The notes: generated by a model not told the origin, from the letters alone. Positions 1-8,229 are shown, numbered from the stretch's first letter. The stretch is DNA of 64,000 bases from JAGPUQ01 sp947084925 (GCA_947084925.1 CAMTUJ010000008.1:1-64000); one strand, 5' to 3'. Numbers and translations are program-made.

Positions 1-673
1 CCGGGTTGATCGGCTCGCCGTCGAGGTTGGTGATGACCTGGCCGCAGTCCGGGCATGCGCCTACTTCGCCGTGCCGCGTGCGCCGCACGTTGAAGACGGG
101 CTTCCAGTGGAAACCCATGCGCATCCGCACGCGCCCGAGCACGAAGAACTCCTGGCCGCGCGCCGGTACGCCCAACTGCTCGCGCAGCTTGATGAGCTTG
201 ACCAGCGTGTCCGGGCCGTTGAGCACCCAGACCTTGGCACCGGCCACCGTCTCCTGGATTTCGCGGCGCCACTTGTAGACCAGGTGGGGTGGCGAGAGCA
301 CCAGGGTGCGGCGGTAGCCTTCGGCGTTGAGCACGGCGGCCGTAGCGATGCCGACGGTCGTCTTGCCGCAGCCCATCTCGCCATTGACGATCGCGGCGCG
401 TTCGCCACGATCGACCAGCAGCTCGGTGACGGCATGGACGACTTCGGCCTGGGCGGGAAACAACTTCCGCTTCAGGCCGGCCAGGATGGTCTGGCGATGC
501 ACCCGTGCCTGCCCGGCGTAGACAGGCGGGTTGGCGCGATTGAGAGAGTCGAGCAGCTCATCGCCGAACTCCGATACGAAGTCCTGCAAGCTGATCGTGA
601 GTGGAGAAGCCGCCGCTTCCAGCAGGTCGCCCTGCACGGCGGTATCGGGAACAGTTTCAAGATCGAGGGACAT
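1..673 (-). CDS. SNF2/DEAD-type helicase, 5' part only (runs off the window)
   Basis: The reading frame is open from an ATG at 673 to the first base of the window, so only about 224 N-terminal residues are present. A Walker A motif (GEMGCGKTT, about residues 98-106) is followed by a helicase Ia-like segment (LVLSPPHLVYKW) and a later Cys pair (CPDCG), as in SNF2-related proteins carried by clc/PAGI-2 type ICEs. It should be an ATP-dependent DNA translocase, but its role in the element is not known. A twin mini-hairpin leader lies just upstream (706-735). It is probably cotranscribed with the 98-aa gene and the methyltransferase that precede it. The assignment to a helicase superfamily is firm; the subfamily is less certain without the C-terminal half. 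Confidence 0.8.
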   Translation of the reverse strand, partial: MSLDLETVPDTAVQGDLLEAAASPLTISLQDFVSEFGDELLDSLNRANPPVYAGQARVHRQTILAGLKRKLFPAQAEVVHAVTELLVDRGERAAIVNGEMGCGKTTVGIATAAVLNAEGYRRTLVLSPPHLVYKWRREIQETVAGAKVWVLNGPDTLVKLIKLREQLGVPARGQEFFVLGRVRMRMGFHWKPVFNVRRTRHGEVGACPDCGQVITNLDGEPINP

Positions 674-777
674 GGTGATGCTCCAAGAAAAATGGGGCAT
701 GCACCTCCCCCTTGGGGCAGTGACATGCCCCAGGGTTGGGAAGAAACGCGACGCTCACACGTCGCGGAGAAAGCGGA

Positions 778-1074
778 TCAATACTCTTCAGGCAACAGCA
801 GCGTGGTCACGCTGCGATCCCATTCGGTGATGATCCAGAGCTTCAGGTCGGAAGTGACTTGGTAGGACGAGAACAATCGATCCTCGCCGGACTTCAAAGC
901 GACATCGTTCTGCCGCCTGTCGTCGTCGCAGAGATCGCCCCAATCGCCGTTGAGGTGGCGCTGGAGATAGGGTCCGGGGTTGAACACACCCCGTTGAACA
1001 AGGTCATTCACGCCTGCGGTCATGAGCAATTTTCCGGCCCGAAAGCGTGGTTGAGACAGAACTGCGAGTGCCAT
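778..1074 (-). CDS. Small conserved ICE/plasmid protein, 98 aa
   Basis: A 98-residue soluble protein with the pattern TAGVNDLVQRG...YLQRHLNGDWGDL and a C-terminal WIITEWDRSVTTLLLPEEY. I recognise this pattern from short proteins labelled 'plasmid related protein' on ICEs and plasmids. No catalytic motif or membrane segment is visible and the function is unknown. It lies between the helicase and the DUF6094 methyltransferase genes in the same orientation. Its leader (about 1109-1138) carries two short CCCC/GGGG-type hairpins like those of its neighbours. Confidence 0.75.
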   Translation of the reverse strand: MALAVLSQPRFRAGKLLMTAGVNDLVQRGVFNPGPYLQRHLNGDWGDLCDDDRRQNDVALKSGEDRLFSSYQVTSDLKLWIITEWDRSVTTLLLPEEY

Positions 1075-1175
1075 GGTGACTACCTCTCAAGAAAAAGGGG
1101 CCACGGCACCCCATCGGGGCGACTGGACCCCCGGTGGGTGGATGAAAACGACGGCGAACCGTCGGGGAACAACGA

Positions 1176-2285
1176 TCAGCGAATGGTCAGTACCTGGCCC
1201 CATGTGGGGGAGCCAAGGGTCATGTCCCACGCCCTGATGACAGGCACGAACCTGTCGGTGAGGATGCGCGTCTCAGCCACAGAGCCATCGTCACGCTCGG
1301 TGTATTCCGTCTGGTGAGACTTCTCCTTGTGGGTATCACCTTTGACGACGAGCGTGCGGCCGTTTTTCGATTGCACGACGCCTGAAACCGCGCCTGCGGC
1401 CAGAGCCAGGGCGAGATGCCAGTGCGACAGGGCGCGCGCCGGGGGCCGTGGTAATTGCTGCGCGGCGCCCAGGTGCGTGTCGATCGACGGCCACAGCCCT
1501 TGCAGGCGCTGTACCTCGTCGGCGAACTGCTCGGGTTCGAGCGTGATGCGATAGAAGTGCTCCGGTTCGACGGGAGACGCCGGAACCGTGTAAGGCTGGA
1601 ACGGCCATTCGCAGGGCAATTCCTCGGCTTCGATGTCGCCTTGCCCGACTTGCAGCAAAAGGCTGCGCGCCGTCTTGGCGTCCTCCGGCACCTGCTCGCG
1701 CTGACGCACGCGCCGGCCGAAGATCACTACCTGCTTGAACTGCACGTCCACCGCACGGTAGATGCGCAGATCGGCGAAGTGGCGGGTCAGCCAGCCGACG
1801 AACTCGGCATCGAGCACATAGGCCGGGATGATGAGCACCAGCACGCCGTCGTACTGCAACAGCGGCAGGCTGCGTTGATAGAACAGCTTTTCCAGCCGTG
1901 CGCGGCCCTGACCCTGGTAGCCGACGTTGCCATCGACGCCCCGCGTCAGGTCGCCATAGGGCGGGTTGAGCCACAGCAGTCCGAAGGACTGGCGGGAAAT
2001 CAGCGAGTCCATCAGGTCGCCATGCAGACAACGATCGACGAGTCTGCGCGCATGGGTGGCGCGCTCCGCGTCGTACTCGACGGCAAATGCCTTCACCTGT
2101 TCGCGCCCGAGGGCATGAGCGGCTTCGGCGATCGCGACGCCTTCGCCGGCGCAGGGATCGAGGATGCACATGGGGCCAGAGGACGGCGCCAGTGCGGTCA
2201 GGGCTCTTTCCAACGTGGGTTCGTCTGTCGGGAAGTAGCCGTTCTTGATGAAATTGCGCGCAATGCGCGGAAACATGAGAGCCAT
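1176..2285 (-). CDS. DUF6094-type SAM-dependent (N6-adenine-like) methyltransferase
   Basis: A 369-aa protein starting at the ATG at 2285 (AGGAG-type site a few bases upstream); the frame stays open further upstream, but that part has no methyltransferase character. Residues about 35-60 contain the SAM-binding motif I (ILDPCAGEGVAIAEAA), and about residue 103 begins LLWLNPPYGD, the NPPY catalytic motif of amino-group DNA methyltransferases. The C-terminal third has no motif I recognise. The most likely substrate is adenine in DNA, but this is inferred from NPPY only. It sits directly upstream of the 98-aa gene and the SNF2 helicase, so a methyltransferase plus helicase pair is carried in the ICE core. 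Confidence 0.8.
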   Translation of the reverse strand: MALMFPRIARNFIKNGYFPTDEPTLERALTALAPSSGPMCILDPCAGEGVAIAEAAHALGREQVKAFAVEYDAERATHARRLVDRCLHGDLMDSLISRQSFGLLWLNPPYGDLTRGVDGNVGYQGQGRARLEKLFYQRSLPLLQYDGVLVLIIPAYVLDAEFVGWLTRHFADLRIYRAVDVQFKQVVIFGRRVRQREQVPEDAKTARSLLLQVGQGDIEAEELPCEWPFQPYTVPASPVEPEHFYRITLEPEQFADEVQRLQGLWPSIDTHLGAAQQLPRPPARALSHWHLALALAAGAVSGVVQSKNGRTLVVKGDTHKEKSHQTEYTERDDGSVAETRILTDRFVPVIRAWDMTLGSPTWGQVLTIR

Positions 2286-2353
2286 GGGAATCTCCTGTGA
2301 AGAAGTGGGATGAAAGCGGGGCACGCGCGACGCACATGCCCGTGTGGTGAGCG

Positions 2354-3001
2354 TCAGGCCACCCGCCGCAGCGGTTTGCCCGAGGCCAGCTCGACCTGCG
2401 AAACACCAAGGGTGCCGTTGCGGATCAGTTCGCCCAGCGCCGTAGTCAGCGCCGGAACGTCCAGGGCCAGCCGATGGCCTTCCAGTGGCCCGAGGGCGAA
2501 CGGAAGGCGCGTCAGCATGTCCCGCGATTGCAACAGCTCCAGCACGGCATCGCGCCAGTGATCGAGCAGCGGCAGGGGGCAGGTCTCCCGCACCAGCGCC
2601 CATAGGCGTTCGGTGTGGTCGGTCACTGTCCTGGGCAGTAGCGCCAATGCGCTGGCGTTGGCCTTGTCGGGCTTCACGCAGCGCTTGTCGAACAGCCACA
2701 GATGAGACATGGAACCGAACAGCGTGCGCCGGAAGGTGCGCGTGGTGCGCTTCTCCAGGTTGTCGGGATTGCCGACGAAGACCGGAATCGACGCCTGATC
2801 GGTGACGAGATGGAACTGGTCCAGTCCCTGCTCGGACCGACCGAGGGTCAGACGGGCAAGGAACTCCTGGACGGCGGTATCGCGCGCCCAGACGGACAGG
2901 AAGACGAGGTTGCCGTGCTCGTCGCCGATGCAGCCGTCGGCCATGAGGTCGGGGCATTCGTCGATGCGGTAGAGCACATTGGGTGATGTAGATGCAGGCA
3001 T
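2354..3001 (-). CDS. Conserved ICE protein of unknown function, 215 aa
   Basis: I place the start at the ATG at 3001, giving MPASTSPNVLYR; the longer open frame reaching 3124 would run into the structured RNA upstream. The protein is soluble, with no signal peptide and no motif I recognise. It contains a long central stretch (FHLVTDQASIPVFVGNPDN) and a Leu-rich C-terminal half. It belongs to the string of minus-strand ICE core genes; its leader has a twin mini-hairpin (3036-3064) and, further upstream, one copy of the three-hairpin RNA (3109-3174). No function can be assigned. Confidence 0.7.
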   Translation of the reverse strand: MPASTSPNVLYRIDECPDLMADGCIGDEHGNLVFLSVWARDTAVQEFLARLTLGRSEQGLDQFHLVTDQASIPVFVGNPDNLEKRTTRTFRRTLFGSMSHLWLFDKRCVKPDKANASALALLPRTVTDHTERLWALVRETCPLPLLDHWRDAVLELLQSRDMLTRLPFALGPLEGHRLALDVPALTTALGELIRNGTLGVSQVELASGKPLRRVA

Positions 3002-3108
3002 GGTGATGTCCTCGAAGAAAACAGAGGCAGCACCACCCGCGAGGGCAGTCACTGCCCCAAGGGGATGGAAGGGAACGCCCGTGAGCGTCTTGGCAAAGAG
3101 AACAACCA

Positions 3109-3174
3109 GTGCGTCGCAACGCACCGTAGCCTTGAAGGTCTTGGCTACCTGGGCATGTTGTCGGCAACGCCGAC
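3109..3174 (-). ncRNA. Three-hairpin structured RNA, copy 1
   Basis: Read on the minus strand: hairpin 1 at 3160-3174 (GTCGGC/GCCGAC), a conserved unpaired CAACATGCCCAGG, hairpin 2 at 3126-3148 (GTAGCC/GGCTAC), hairpin 3 at 3109-3124 (GTGCGT/ACGCAC). The same layout recurs at 8037-8102 and 9859-9924 with compensating base changes in the stems. It lies about 110 nt upstream of the 215-aa gene, so it is probably a cis-acting leader element. Confidence 0.65.
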
Positions 3175-3366
3175 GGACATAGGGTTAGCCTGCTTCAAGA
3201 GGCCGATGAGCGGGAGCGAAAAACCGTTTTGTTACTACCCCCGTTTAGCCCGAGGCTCCTACGATGAAGAGGCGCCCGTCGGCAAATCCTGACTCCATGC
3301 TTTCAGCACTTGCCGACCTTGAGCGGACGACAACCGCTTATGGATCGGTTGTTCTGACCATTGCAG
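3175..3366. other. Spacer between ICE core and the HEPN/TOPRIM cargo gene
   Basis: About 190 bases with no open frame I would support. It marks the 3' boundary of the inserted cargo gene at 3367; the base composition drops from here to about 4850. No inverted terminal repeats or target duplications were seen. Confidence 0.4.
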
Positions 3367-4674
3367 CTACGCCGGGAAGGCGGACATGATCTGCTCCCAT
3401 ACGATGCGAAGGTCAGTCCAGTCGGCTGGCATGATTGAATTGCGGTCTGCGATACAGCGATCAGCCTTTGCTCTCCATCTTTCGGTCACTCCAGGTTTGC
3501 CGATAACTTCTCCTTGATACGCACGCATGGCTTGAGAATAGCCGGCCCATTGGACCGGGAGCAGGTTGCCATCTACCGAAAGGACGTCGTGACCAAGGTA
3601 CAGTTCGATGCTGGCCGCTTTGCCATTAACATCCAAGGACACGTCGCCTGACGGGCCAAGAGTAGGGTACTCGCGTAGCCAGTCCCGCTCTGGGTAGTGA
3701 ATAACGGCGATGTTCTCGGGAATCGGCACATCTCTCAAAGCTCGTCGCGCCTCATGTGCGGCTGTGTCGTTGTCCAGGACTGCGATGACTCTGTTGGCGA
3801 CACCCGCTGCGGCAAAAGCCTTTACCACTGAGATGAGCTGTGTTGCTCCGCCGGCTGCCTTACTGCCGTGGAAATCGAAGAATGTGTAGTACCCGACCAA
3901 GTGAGGGAAAAGGACAGTGAGCGACTTGCTCAGAATCTCCGCATCGCTTGAACCCTCGGTGAGGACGATCAGGGGAGTGTTCTGCGGGTATCGCTCGATC
4001 AGCAATCGCACGGCATCGTCTCGAATACGGTCCTCCTCGTGGACCCATCCCGCAGACACCAGATCAGCTACATCTTGCCGGAAGAGCATTTCAGGTGTGG
4101 CTACGGAGAGTGCCATCCTGATAAAGCTCCTTATGTCCCGGCACAGAAAGCCGAAGTGAAGCCACTCATCGTGCTGATCTGCGAGGATGTACGATGCTGT
4201 CGCATCTAGGTCCGCTCGCTGTTTCTCTGTGAGGGTATACCATTGAAGTTTGTGCTCGAAGACGCGCTGAAAGACTACGACGTACTGGTCGAATGTTAGT
4301 TGCTCGTACTTCTCAATCTCCTTGGCATAGAAGTTGTCCGTCATGTCACTCGCGCCGCCATCTTCCTCTACGGCATCGCGAAGTCCTTCAAGTTCCTGGA
4401 GGCGAATCTCCTCGTACTCACGCCTACAGCGCTCTAGTGTGAATCCCATAACATCCAAGCGTTGAATAGCCTTGTCCACGGTCGTCACGTATTCGACTTC
4501 CCGCTCGAAATCGTCATCCTGTGTCGGGCCTTCAACCACTTCTCCGTCGCTGGAGCGGCGCCATAGACAGCGCCGGTCAGATTCAGCGAAGACCGTCATG
4601 ACCTCTGGAATGACCGCGCTCTTGGAGCTAGCGAGATCAAAATTGTCCAGGTATAGCGTTGTATAAGTACCCAT
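3367..4674 (-). CDS. HEPN/TOPRIM-associated protein, predicted nuclease (candidate defence gene)
   Basis: A 435-aa protein. The N-terminus (MGTYTTLYLDNFDLASSKS, then VIPEVMTVFAESDRRCL) matches what I know of the HEPN/Toprim-associated N-terminal domain. From about residue 237 it has a TOPRIM-like fold signature: IVLTEGSSDAEIL supplies the conserved Glu and VIAVLDNDTAA the DxD, as in OLD/RNase M5/topoisomerase metal-binding sites. A strict Rx4-6H HEPN motif is not evident. Families with this architecture occur in defence or conflict islands; cleavage of nucleic acid is the inferred activity. It is an insertion among conserved ICE core genes, with lower GC and different codon use from its neighbours, and no obvious partner gene. 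Confidence 0.7.
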   Translation of the reverse strand: MGTYTTLYLDNFDLASSKSAVIPEVMTVFAESDRRCLWRRSSDGEVVEGPTQDDDFEREVEYVTTVDKAIQRLDVMGFTLERCRREYEEIRLQELEGLRDAVEEDGGASDMTDNFYAKEIEKYEQLTFDQYVVVFQRVFEHKLQWYTLTEKQRADLDATASYILADQHDEWLHFGFLCRDIRSFIRMALSVATPEMLFRQDVADLVSAGWVHEEDRIRDDAVRLLIERYPQNTPLIVLTEGSSDAEILSKSLTVLFPHLVGYYTFFDFHGSKAAGGATQLISVVKAFAAAGVANRVIAVLDNDTAAHEARRALRDVPIPENIAVIHYPERDWLREYPTLGPSGDVSLDVNGKAASIELYLGHDVLSVDGNLLPVQWAGYSQAMRAYQGEVIGKPGVTERWRAKADRCIADRNSIMPADWTDLRIVWEQIMSAFPA

Positions 4675-4837
4675 ACGCGGTTCTCCGTTTCAGATGATCC
4701 CAATCGTCTAACTGTTCATCTGCGGGCGTACAACGGCCGCCCTGGCTTTTGGGCATCCGCATTCAAAAATGACGGCGTCGCATAGATGTGACGGACAGCA
4801 TCAGATCGTTTTGAGACTATCACCCTCGCAGGTTAGT
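4675..4837. other. AT-richer spacer upstream of the HEPN/TOPRIM gene
   Basis: This spacer should contain the promoter of the cargo gene at 4674. No clear sigma-70 box pair or operator was identified by eye, and no gene is supported here. Confidence 0.35.
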
Positions 4838-4883
4838 AAAAAACAAAAAAAGCGGGCCACGCCCATGAAGGGCATGGTCCGCT
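4838..4883 (-). terminator. Rho-independent terminator of the DUF932 gene
   Basis: On the minus strand a GC-rich stem (GCGGACCATGCCC pairing with GGGCGTGGCCCGC, loop about TTCAT) is followed directly by a run of T with few interruptions (A-run at 4838-4851 on the plus strand). It lies just past the DUF932 stop at 4890. Confidence 0.85.
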
Positions 4884-4889
4884 TGAAAG

Positions 4890-5717
4890 TCAGGCTTTCA
4901 ACTGACGCAGACCTTCCGCCAGCAGCCACAGCGCCCGGTTCAGCCGGACGTTCTGGTCGATGCCTTGAACGGGCCGCGTGCGTTGCTGGCGCCCGTTCGC
5001 GGTACGGCCGGTCAGGCCGCCTTTGACGAGGTTCTCCTGCACTCGGTTGAAGGTGGACCACAGGTCCAAACGGTTGTCGTCGAAACGACGTGGCCGCAGA
5101 ACCTGACTTTCCGTGATCGGCAAGGTCTTGCCGGGATCGTCGTATTTGAGGGCCAACGCCGATCTGGCGAAGACTTCGGACTCACCCTCTTCGAGTGTGA
5201 TGGCACGCATGGCGTCGCGCGAGTGTTGCACTTGCTCGAAACCCTGCAAGACCTCATAGGCGCCTTCGATGACGTGATCGGTGACGTTGCCCTTGTGAGG
5301 AACACGAACGTCGGCGAAGGTGTCGCCGCACACCAGGCCGTTCTGGCAGACGAAGCGGAACATGCCCGCCAGCATCTGATAGCTACTGGTGCCGTCGTGC
5401 GAGTTGAGCAGGATGATCTCGCTCGCCTCGGTGCCATTGATCTGGCTCGCATGACGAAGCCGCAGCATGTGCTTGGTGTAGTCACGACGATCCTCGTGGC
5501 GCACACGTGTCTGGCACACCATGAACGGTTGGAACCCCTCCCTGCGCAGCTCCGTCAACACGGCCGCGGTCGGGATGTAGCTGTAGCGCTGGGAACGGCT
5601 TTCGTGCGGGGTCTCCGCGAAGATGGATGGGGCGACGGTGCGGATCTGATCATCCGACAACGGGTGATCCGAGCGCAGCACCGGAGAACGATAAGAAAAG
5701 CGGGATGCGAGTTTCAT
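4890..5717 (-). CDS. DUF932 (phage/plasmid-like) protein
   Basis: A 275-aa protein starting at the ATG at 5717, preceded by AGGAGAT. The sequence pattern (FSYRSPVLRSDHPLSDDQI..., HDGTSSYQMLAGMFRFVCQNGLVCG, HKGNVTDHVIEGAYEVL) is that of the DUF932 family found on ICEs, plasmids and phages. The biochemical function is unknown. The frame extends upstream to 5858, but that part is low in similarity and overlaps the terminator of the preceding gene, so it was trimmed. A strong terminator follows it. The gene is a standard member of the ICE core. Confidence 0.85.
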   Translation of the reverse strand: MKLASRFSYRSPVLRSDHPLSDDQIRTVAPSIFAETPHESRSQRYSYIPTAAVLTELRREGFQPFMVCQTRVRHEDRRDYTKHMLRLRHASQINGTEASEIILLNSHDGTSSYQMLAGMFRFVCQNGLVCGDTFADVRVPHKGNVTDHVIEGAYEVLQGFEQVQHSRDAMRAITLEEGESEVFARSALALKYDDPGKTLPITESQVLRPRRFDDNRLDLWSTFNRVQENLVKGGLTGRTANGRQQRTRPVQGIDQNVRLNRALWLLAEGLRQLKA

Positions 5718-5797
5718 GACTATCTCCTTTTGAGGATTGGAGCAATCGGCATCGAGAGGCCAAAAGCCGGATGCGTGCGATTGCATGGGACAAAGAA

Positions 5798-5818
5798 AGG
5801 CCCTGCGGGGCAGGGCCT
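5798..5818 (-). terminator. Terminator-like hairpin after the 86-aa gene
   Basis: Minus-strand stem AGGCCCTGC / GCAGGGCCT with a 3-nt loop, followed by TTTCTTTG. It lies about 50 bases past the stop at 5870 and upstream of the DUF932 start. Confidence 0.65.
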
Positions 5819-5869
5819 GGGTGGGGCAGGTAAAGAGGAATGCAGCCCCGTGAAGCACGGGCCTGCGGT

Positions 5870-6130
5870 TCAGTCCGGCTCGAATTGCCGGCTGTAGGGG
5901 TTGAAGCGAAGCGCTTCGCTCCCCTTGAGGATCGGTGTGAAACCGTCCAGGTAGAGGTTGGCGAGGTACTGGTCGCGGTAGGTCAACGCCTGCCGTGCCT
6001 GTTCCTCGGTGAGACCGTCGCTGATGAAGTGATCGAGCAGTTCCTCGTCGGAGGAAACTTCGTTGTTGGACAACTGATCTTCGACGAGGCGCAGCAACGA
6101 CGCCGGGAGAGAAGCCAGGATCGGGTCCAT
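5870..6130 (-). CDS. Small ICE protein of unknown function, 86 aa
   Basis: The start at 6130 (MDPILASLPASLLRL) is preceded by a GGAGG-like site; the longer open frame upstream overlaps the next gene and is rejected. The product is small, acidic and probably helical (SSDEELLDHFISDGLTEEQARQALTYRDQYLANLYLDG). No motif identifies a function. It is 16 bases downstream of the 126-aa gene and presumably in the same transcript, ending at the hairpin at 5798-5818. Confidence 0.7.
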   Translation of the reverse strand: MDPILASLPASLLRLVEDQLSNNEVSSDEELLDHFISDGLTEEQARQALTYRDQYLANLYLDGFTPILKGSEALRFNPYSRQFEPD

Positions 6131-6146
6131 GACGTACCTCCCGTGC

Positions 6147-6527
6147 TCAGGCCGCCGACGCTGGCATGCGCCGACGTGCGTGATGGGCGAGCACGCCTTC
6201 CCGCCACTCGGGGGATTGCACCGGCGCCATGTCGAGATAGCGCAACGGGCACGAGTAGTAGTAGGGGTGCATGGATTCATCCAGGGGCTTGTGGCCCCAT
6301 TCGCCACCCGAGCCTTGCAGCAGGTCGCAACGGATGACGTTGATGGAATCGCCGGCAGCGAGCTTCATGAATCCCGCCTGCTTGGCGGTGATGCGCGCCA
6401 CGGACCACAGCACGTTGCCGCGCAGGGCGTGGGCGATGACCTCCGAGCGAGCGTTTTCGCCCTCCTGCGGTTCGATCAGTTCGCGGATCAGTTGGTCGCG
6501 GGTTTGCCGCGAGAAATACCAGCCCAT
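6147..6527 (-). CDS. Conserved ICE/plasmid protein, 126 aa
   Basis: A soluble 126-aa protein beginning MGWYFSRQTRDQLIRELI with an AGGAG site at ideal distance. A central ITAKQAGFMKLAAGDSINVIRCDLLQG and an aromatic YYYSCPLRYLDMAP segment are typical of a small protein carried on ICEs of this class, but no function is known. The leader carries one of the clearest twin mini-hairpins (6561-6589). It is followed closely by the 86-aa gene. Confidence 0.75.
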   Translation of the reverse strand: MGWYFSRQTRDQLIRELIEPQEGENARSEVIAHALRGNVLWSVARITAKQAGFMKLAAGDSINVIRCDLLQGSGGEWGHKPLDESMHPYYYSCPLRYLDMAPVQSPEWREGVLAHHARRRMPASAA

Positions 6528-6620
6528 GGGAATTCTCCTGTGAAAAAAAGCCGGAGCACTCCCCCGACGGGGGAAATACCCCGGCGGGTGGTTGGAACGT
6601 CGCGGGAAGCGACAGATGGA

Positions 6621-7232
6621 TCAGGCGGAGGCGATATGCCAGTCCTGGGACAGCGGCGCGAACTCGTAGCCCAAGGCACCGAGACGGTCCCGTTGCTGAC
6701 GCAACAGGCGGCGATCGACGGTGGCATCGAGCTTGACGATCTCGCCCAGCGGCCAGAGAGCGCCGAACAGCGTGGCGTCGTCGTCCTGCGTTACCGGCTT
6801 GGAAGCCGGCTTAGCGGGAACTTCGGCGCCGAACGGCGTGGTATCGACCAGGGGATCGCTTGACGTTGCCGCCTTCGCTTCGGCAGGTGCCGAAGTGGAC
6901 GGGACTGGCGTCTGCGCTTCCTCGTCGATCGGATCGACTTCCTGCGGACTCAGCCGGTTGGCTTCATCGCGGCTCAGGTGGTCGATGTTCGATAAGGTCA
7001 TTCCGCCCAGGTGCGCGCGGATCTCGATGACCATGCGGCCGCTGGTGTTGTACGTCGAAGGACGAATCTCGGTGATGACGAAATCGCCCTCGTACTTGCC
7101 TTCGCGGTACTGGTCCAGCTCGGCGTTCTTGATGACGAACTCGCCGATGGAGGTGGCGAGGCGGCCGACGTTGAAGTCGCCGTTCCTGCCGTGGATGGTC
7201 TTGATGGCCAATTGGCCGGGAAGCGTAATCAT
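6621..7232 (-). CDS. DUF3275 family ICE protein
   Basis: A 203-aa protein starting at the ATG at 7232 with AAGGAG upstream. The N-terminal half (ITLPGQLAIKTIHGRNGDFNVGRLATSIGEF..., GDFVITEIRPSTYNTSGRMVIEIRAHL) is the DUF3275 domain of integrating conjugative elements. A low-complexity Ala/Pro/Ser linker (about 95-145) joins it to a short C-terminal segment (LFGALWPLGEIVKLDATVDRRLLRQQRDRLGALGYEF). The function is unknown. It lies between the DUF3577 gene and the 126-aa gene. Confidence 0.85.
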   Translation of the reverse strand: MITLPGQLAIKTIHGRNGDFNVGRLATSIGEFVIKNAELDQYREGKYEGDFVITEIRPSTYNTSGRMVIEIRAHLGGMTLSNIDHLSRDEANRLSPQEVDPIDEEAQTPVPSTSAPAEAKAATSSDPLVDTTPFGAEVPAKPASKPVTQDDDATLFGALWPLGEIVKLDATVDRRLLRQQRDRLGALGYEFAPLSQDWHIASA

Positions 7233-7305
7233 GGGTCAGCTCCTTACGATGAGGTCACGAGACGCCGACCGGAAAGACCGGCGGTTCGTTGGATGGAAAG
7301 GAAGC

Positions 7306-7327
7306 AAGGCCCCGGTGAGGGGGCCTT
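7306..7327 (-). terminator. Terminator-like hairpin after the DUF3577 gene
   Basis: Minus-strand stem AAGGCCCC / GGGGCCTT with a short loop, immediately after the DUF3577 stop. The following tract is only moderately T-rich, so termination may be partial. Confidence 0.5.
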
Positions 7328-7333
7328 GTGGGT

Positions 7334-7864
7334 TCAGAACGACTCGGCCAACGCCGGTACTTCGGCTGCTTCGTCGTCGGAAACCGTCTCGGATGCGGGT
7401 GCATCCTGGACAGCGGGTTCGCTCGAAACGCTGGGCGCTTCGTCGCGAGCCGATTCCTCGGAGGCCTTGGGTTCGGCCTTGTAGACGAGCTGGCCATCGA
7501 CCTTGATCCAGCTCACGAAGAGCAGGCGGGCCTTCAGGCTGACGCTCTGTTCGCCGACACGCTTCCCCTTGCTGTAGGTGAAGATGTCGGTCCACAGATC
7601 GCCCAGACGAAAGCCGATCAGCACTTTGCGTTCGGCCTCGACGGCGGGGACGCAACGGCGGATCAGGTGCTGCGCTTCGCTGCCGGATACGCGCACGTCG
7701 AAACGGCGGTACTCCGGCTTATCGCTGGGACCATTGAGCGCCGCGATGTCGCAGGCCAGGAAGGCATCGCCTTTCTTGGGCTTCACTTCGCGGATGCGAT
7801 TGAGATACCCGAGGCCGGTGATGTGCAGATCGAAGAAGTTGGACTTTTCGGATGAAGTGGTCAT
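7334..7864 (-). CDS. DUF3577 family ICE protein
   Basis: A 176-aa protein from the ATG at 7864 (MTTSSEKSNFFDLHITGLGYLNRIREV). The pattern KKGDAFLACDIAALNG...YRRFDVRVSG is characteristic of DUF3577, whose N-terminal part resembles an OB-like single-strand binding fold in layout; nucleic-acid binding is an inference. The C-terminal 45 residues are acidic and low in complexity. A long leader of about 170 nt carries a twin mini-hairpin (7910-7942) and a copy of the three-hairpin RNA (8037-8102), suggesting post-transcriptional control. Confidence 0.85.
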   Translation of the reverse strand: MTTSSEKSNFFDLHITGLGYLNRIREVKPKKGDAFLACDIAALNGPSDKPEYRRFDVRVSGSEAQHLIRRCVPAVEAERKVLIGFRLGDLWTDIFTYSKGKRVGEQSVSLKARLLFVSWIKVDGQLVYKAEPKASEESARDEAPSVSSEPAVQDAPASETVSDDEAAEVPALAESF

Positions 7865-8036
7865 GGTGAATCTCCAGACTTGAGGGACAAGAAGGCGGAG
7901 ACACACCCACCCCGGCGGGGAGGCATAACCCCCGCGCGGGTTGATGGATCGAACGATCCAGGGACTGCTTGTGCATCCTTCGCCCTGGGAGGGGCGAACG
8001 TTCGCGCATGGGATGCTGGTGCGAACTGGATCGGTC

Positions 8037-8102
8037 ACGCGGTCGGAACCGCGTCGTAGCCTCGAAGACCGTGACTACCTGGGCATGTTGCTGACGGATC
8101 AG
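8037..8102 (-). ncRNA. Three-hairpin structured RNA, copy 2 (DUF3577 leader)
   Basis: Minus strand: hairpin 1 at 8091-8102 (CTGA/TCAG), unpaired CAACATGCCCAGG, hairpin 2 at 8056-8078 (GTAG...CTAC), hairpin 3 at 8037-8054 (ACGCGGT/ACCGCGT). The stem sequences differ from copies 1 and 3 yet still pair. It lies upstream of the DUF3577 gene. I recall a published candidate RNA motif named after DUF3577; whether this is it was not checked. Confidence 0.7.
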
Positions 8103-8185
8103 CGGAACATGGCCGCAGCGTGGCATGGCGGCGGCGAACCGGCGACCGTCAATCGGCTTCCGCAGCCATCCCTATTTCTGTGGGG

Positions 8186-8216
8186 CACAAAGAGAAAGAG
8201 CCCCGTGAAGGGGCTC
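8186..8216 (-). terminator. Rho-independent terminator of the 241-aa gene
   Basis: Minus-strand stem GAGCCCC / GGGGCTC (8198-8216) with a 5-nt loop, followed by TTTCTCTTTG. It lies 14 bases past the stop codon at 8230 and ahead of the structured RNA of the next transcript. Confidence 0.75.
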
Positions 8217-8229
8217 AAGGTGGAGAGGG

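Noticed and set aside
1176..3167. 663-codon minus-strand frame with the DUF6094 methyltransferase
   Set aside because: Upstream of 2285 it overlaps the 215-aa gene in another frame; homology-like motifs begin only after the ATG at 2285.
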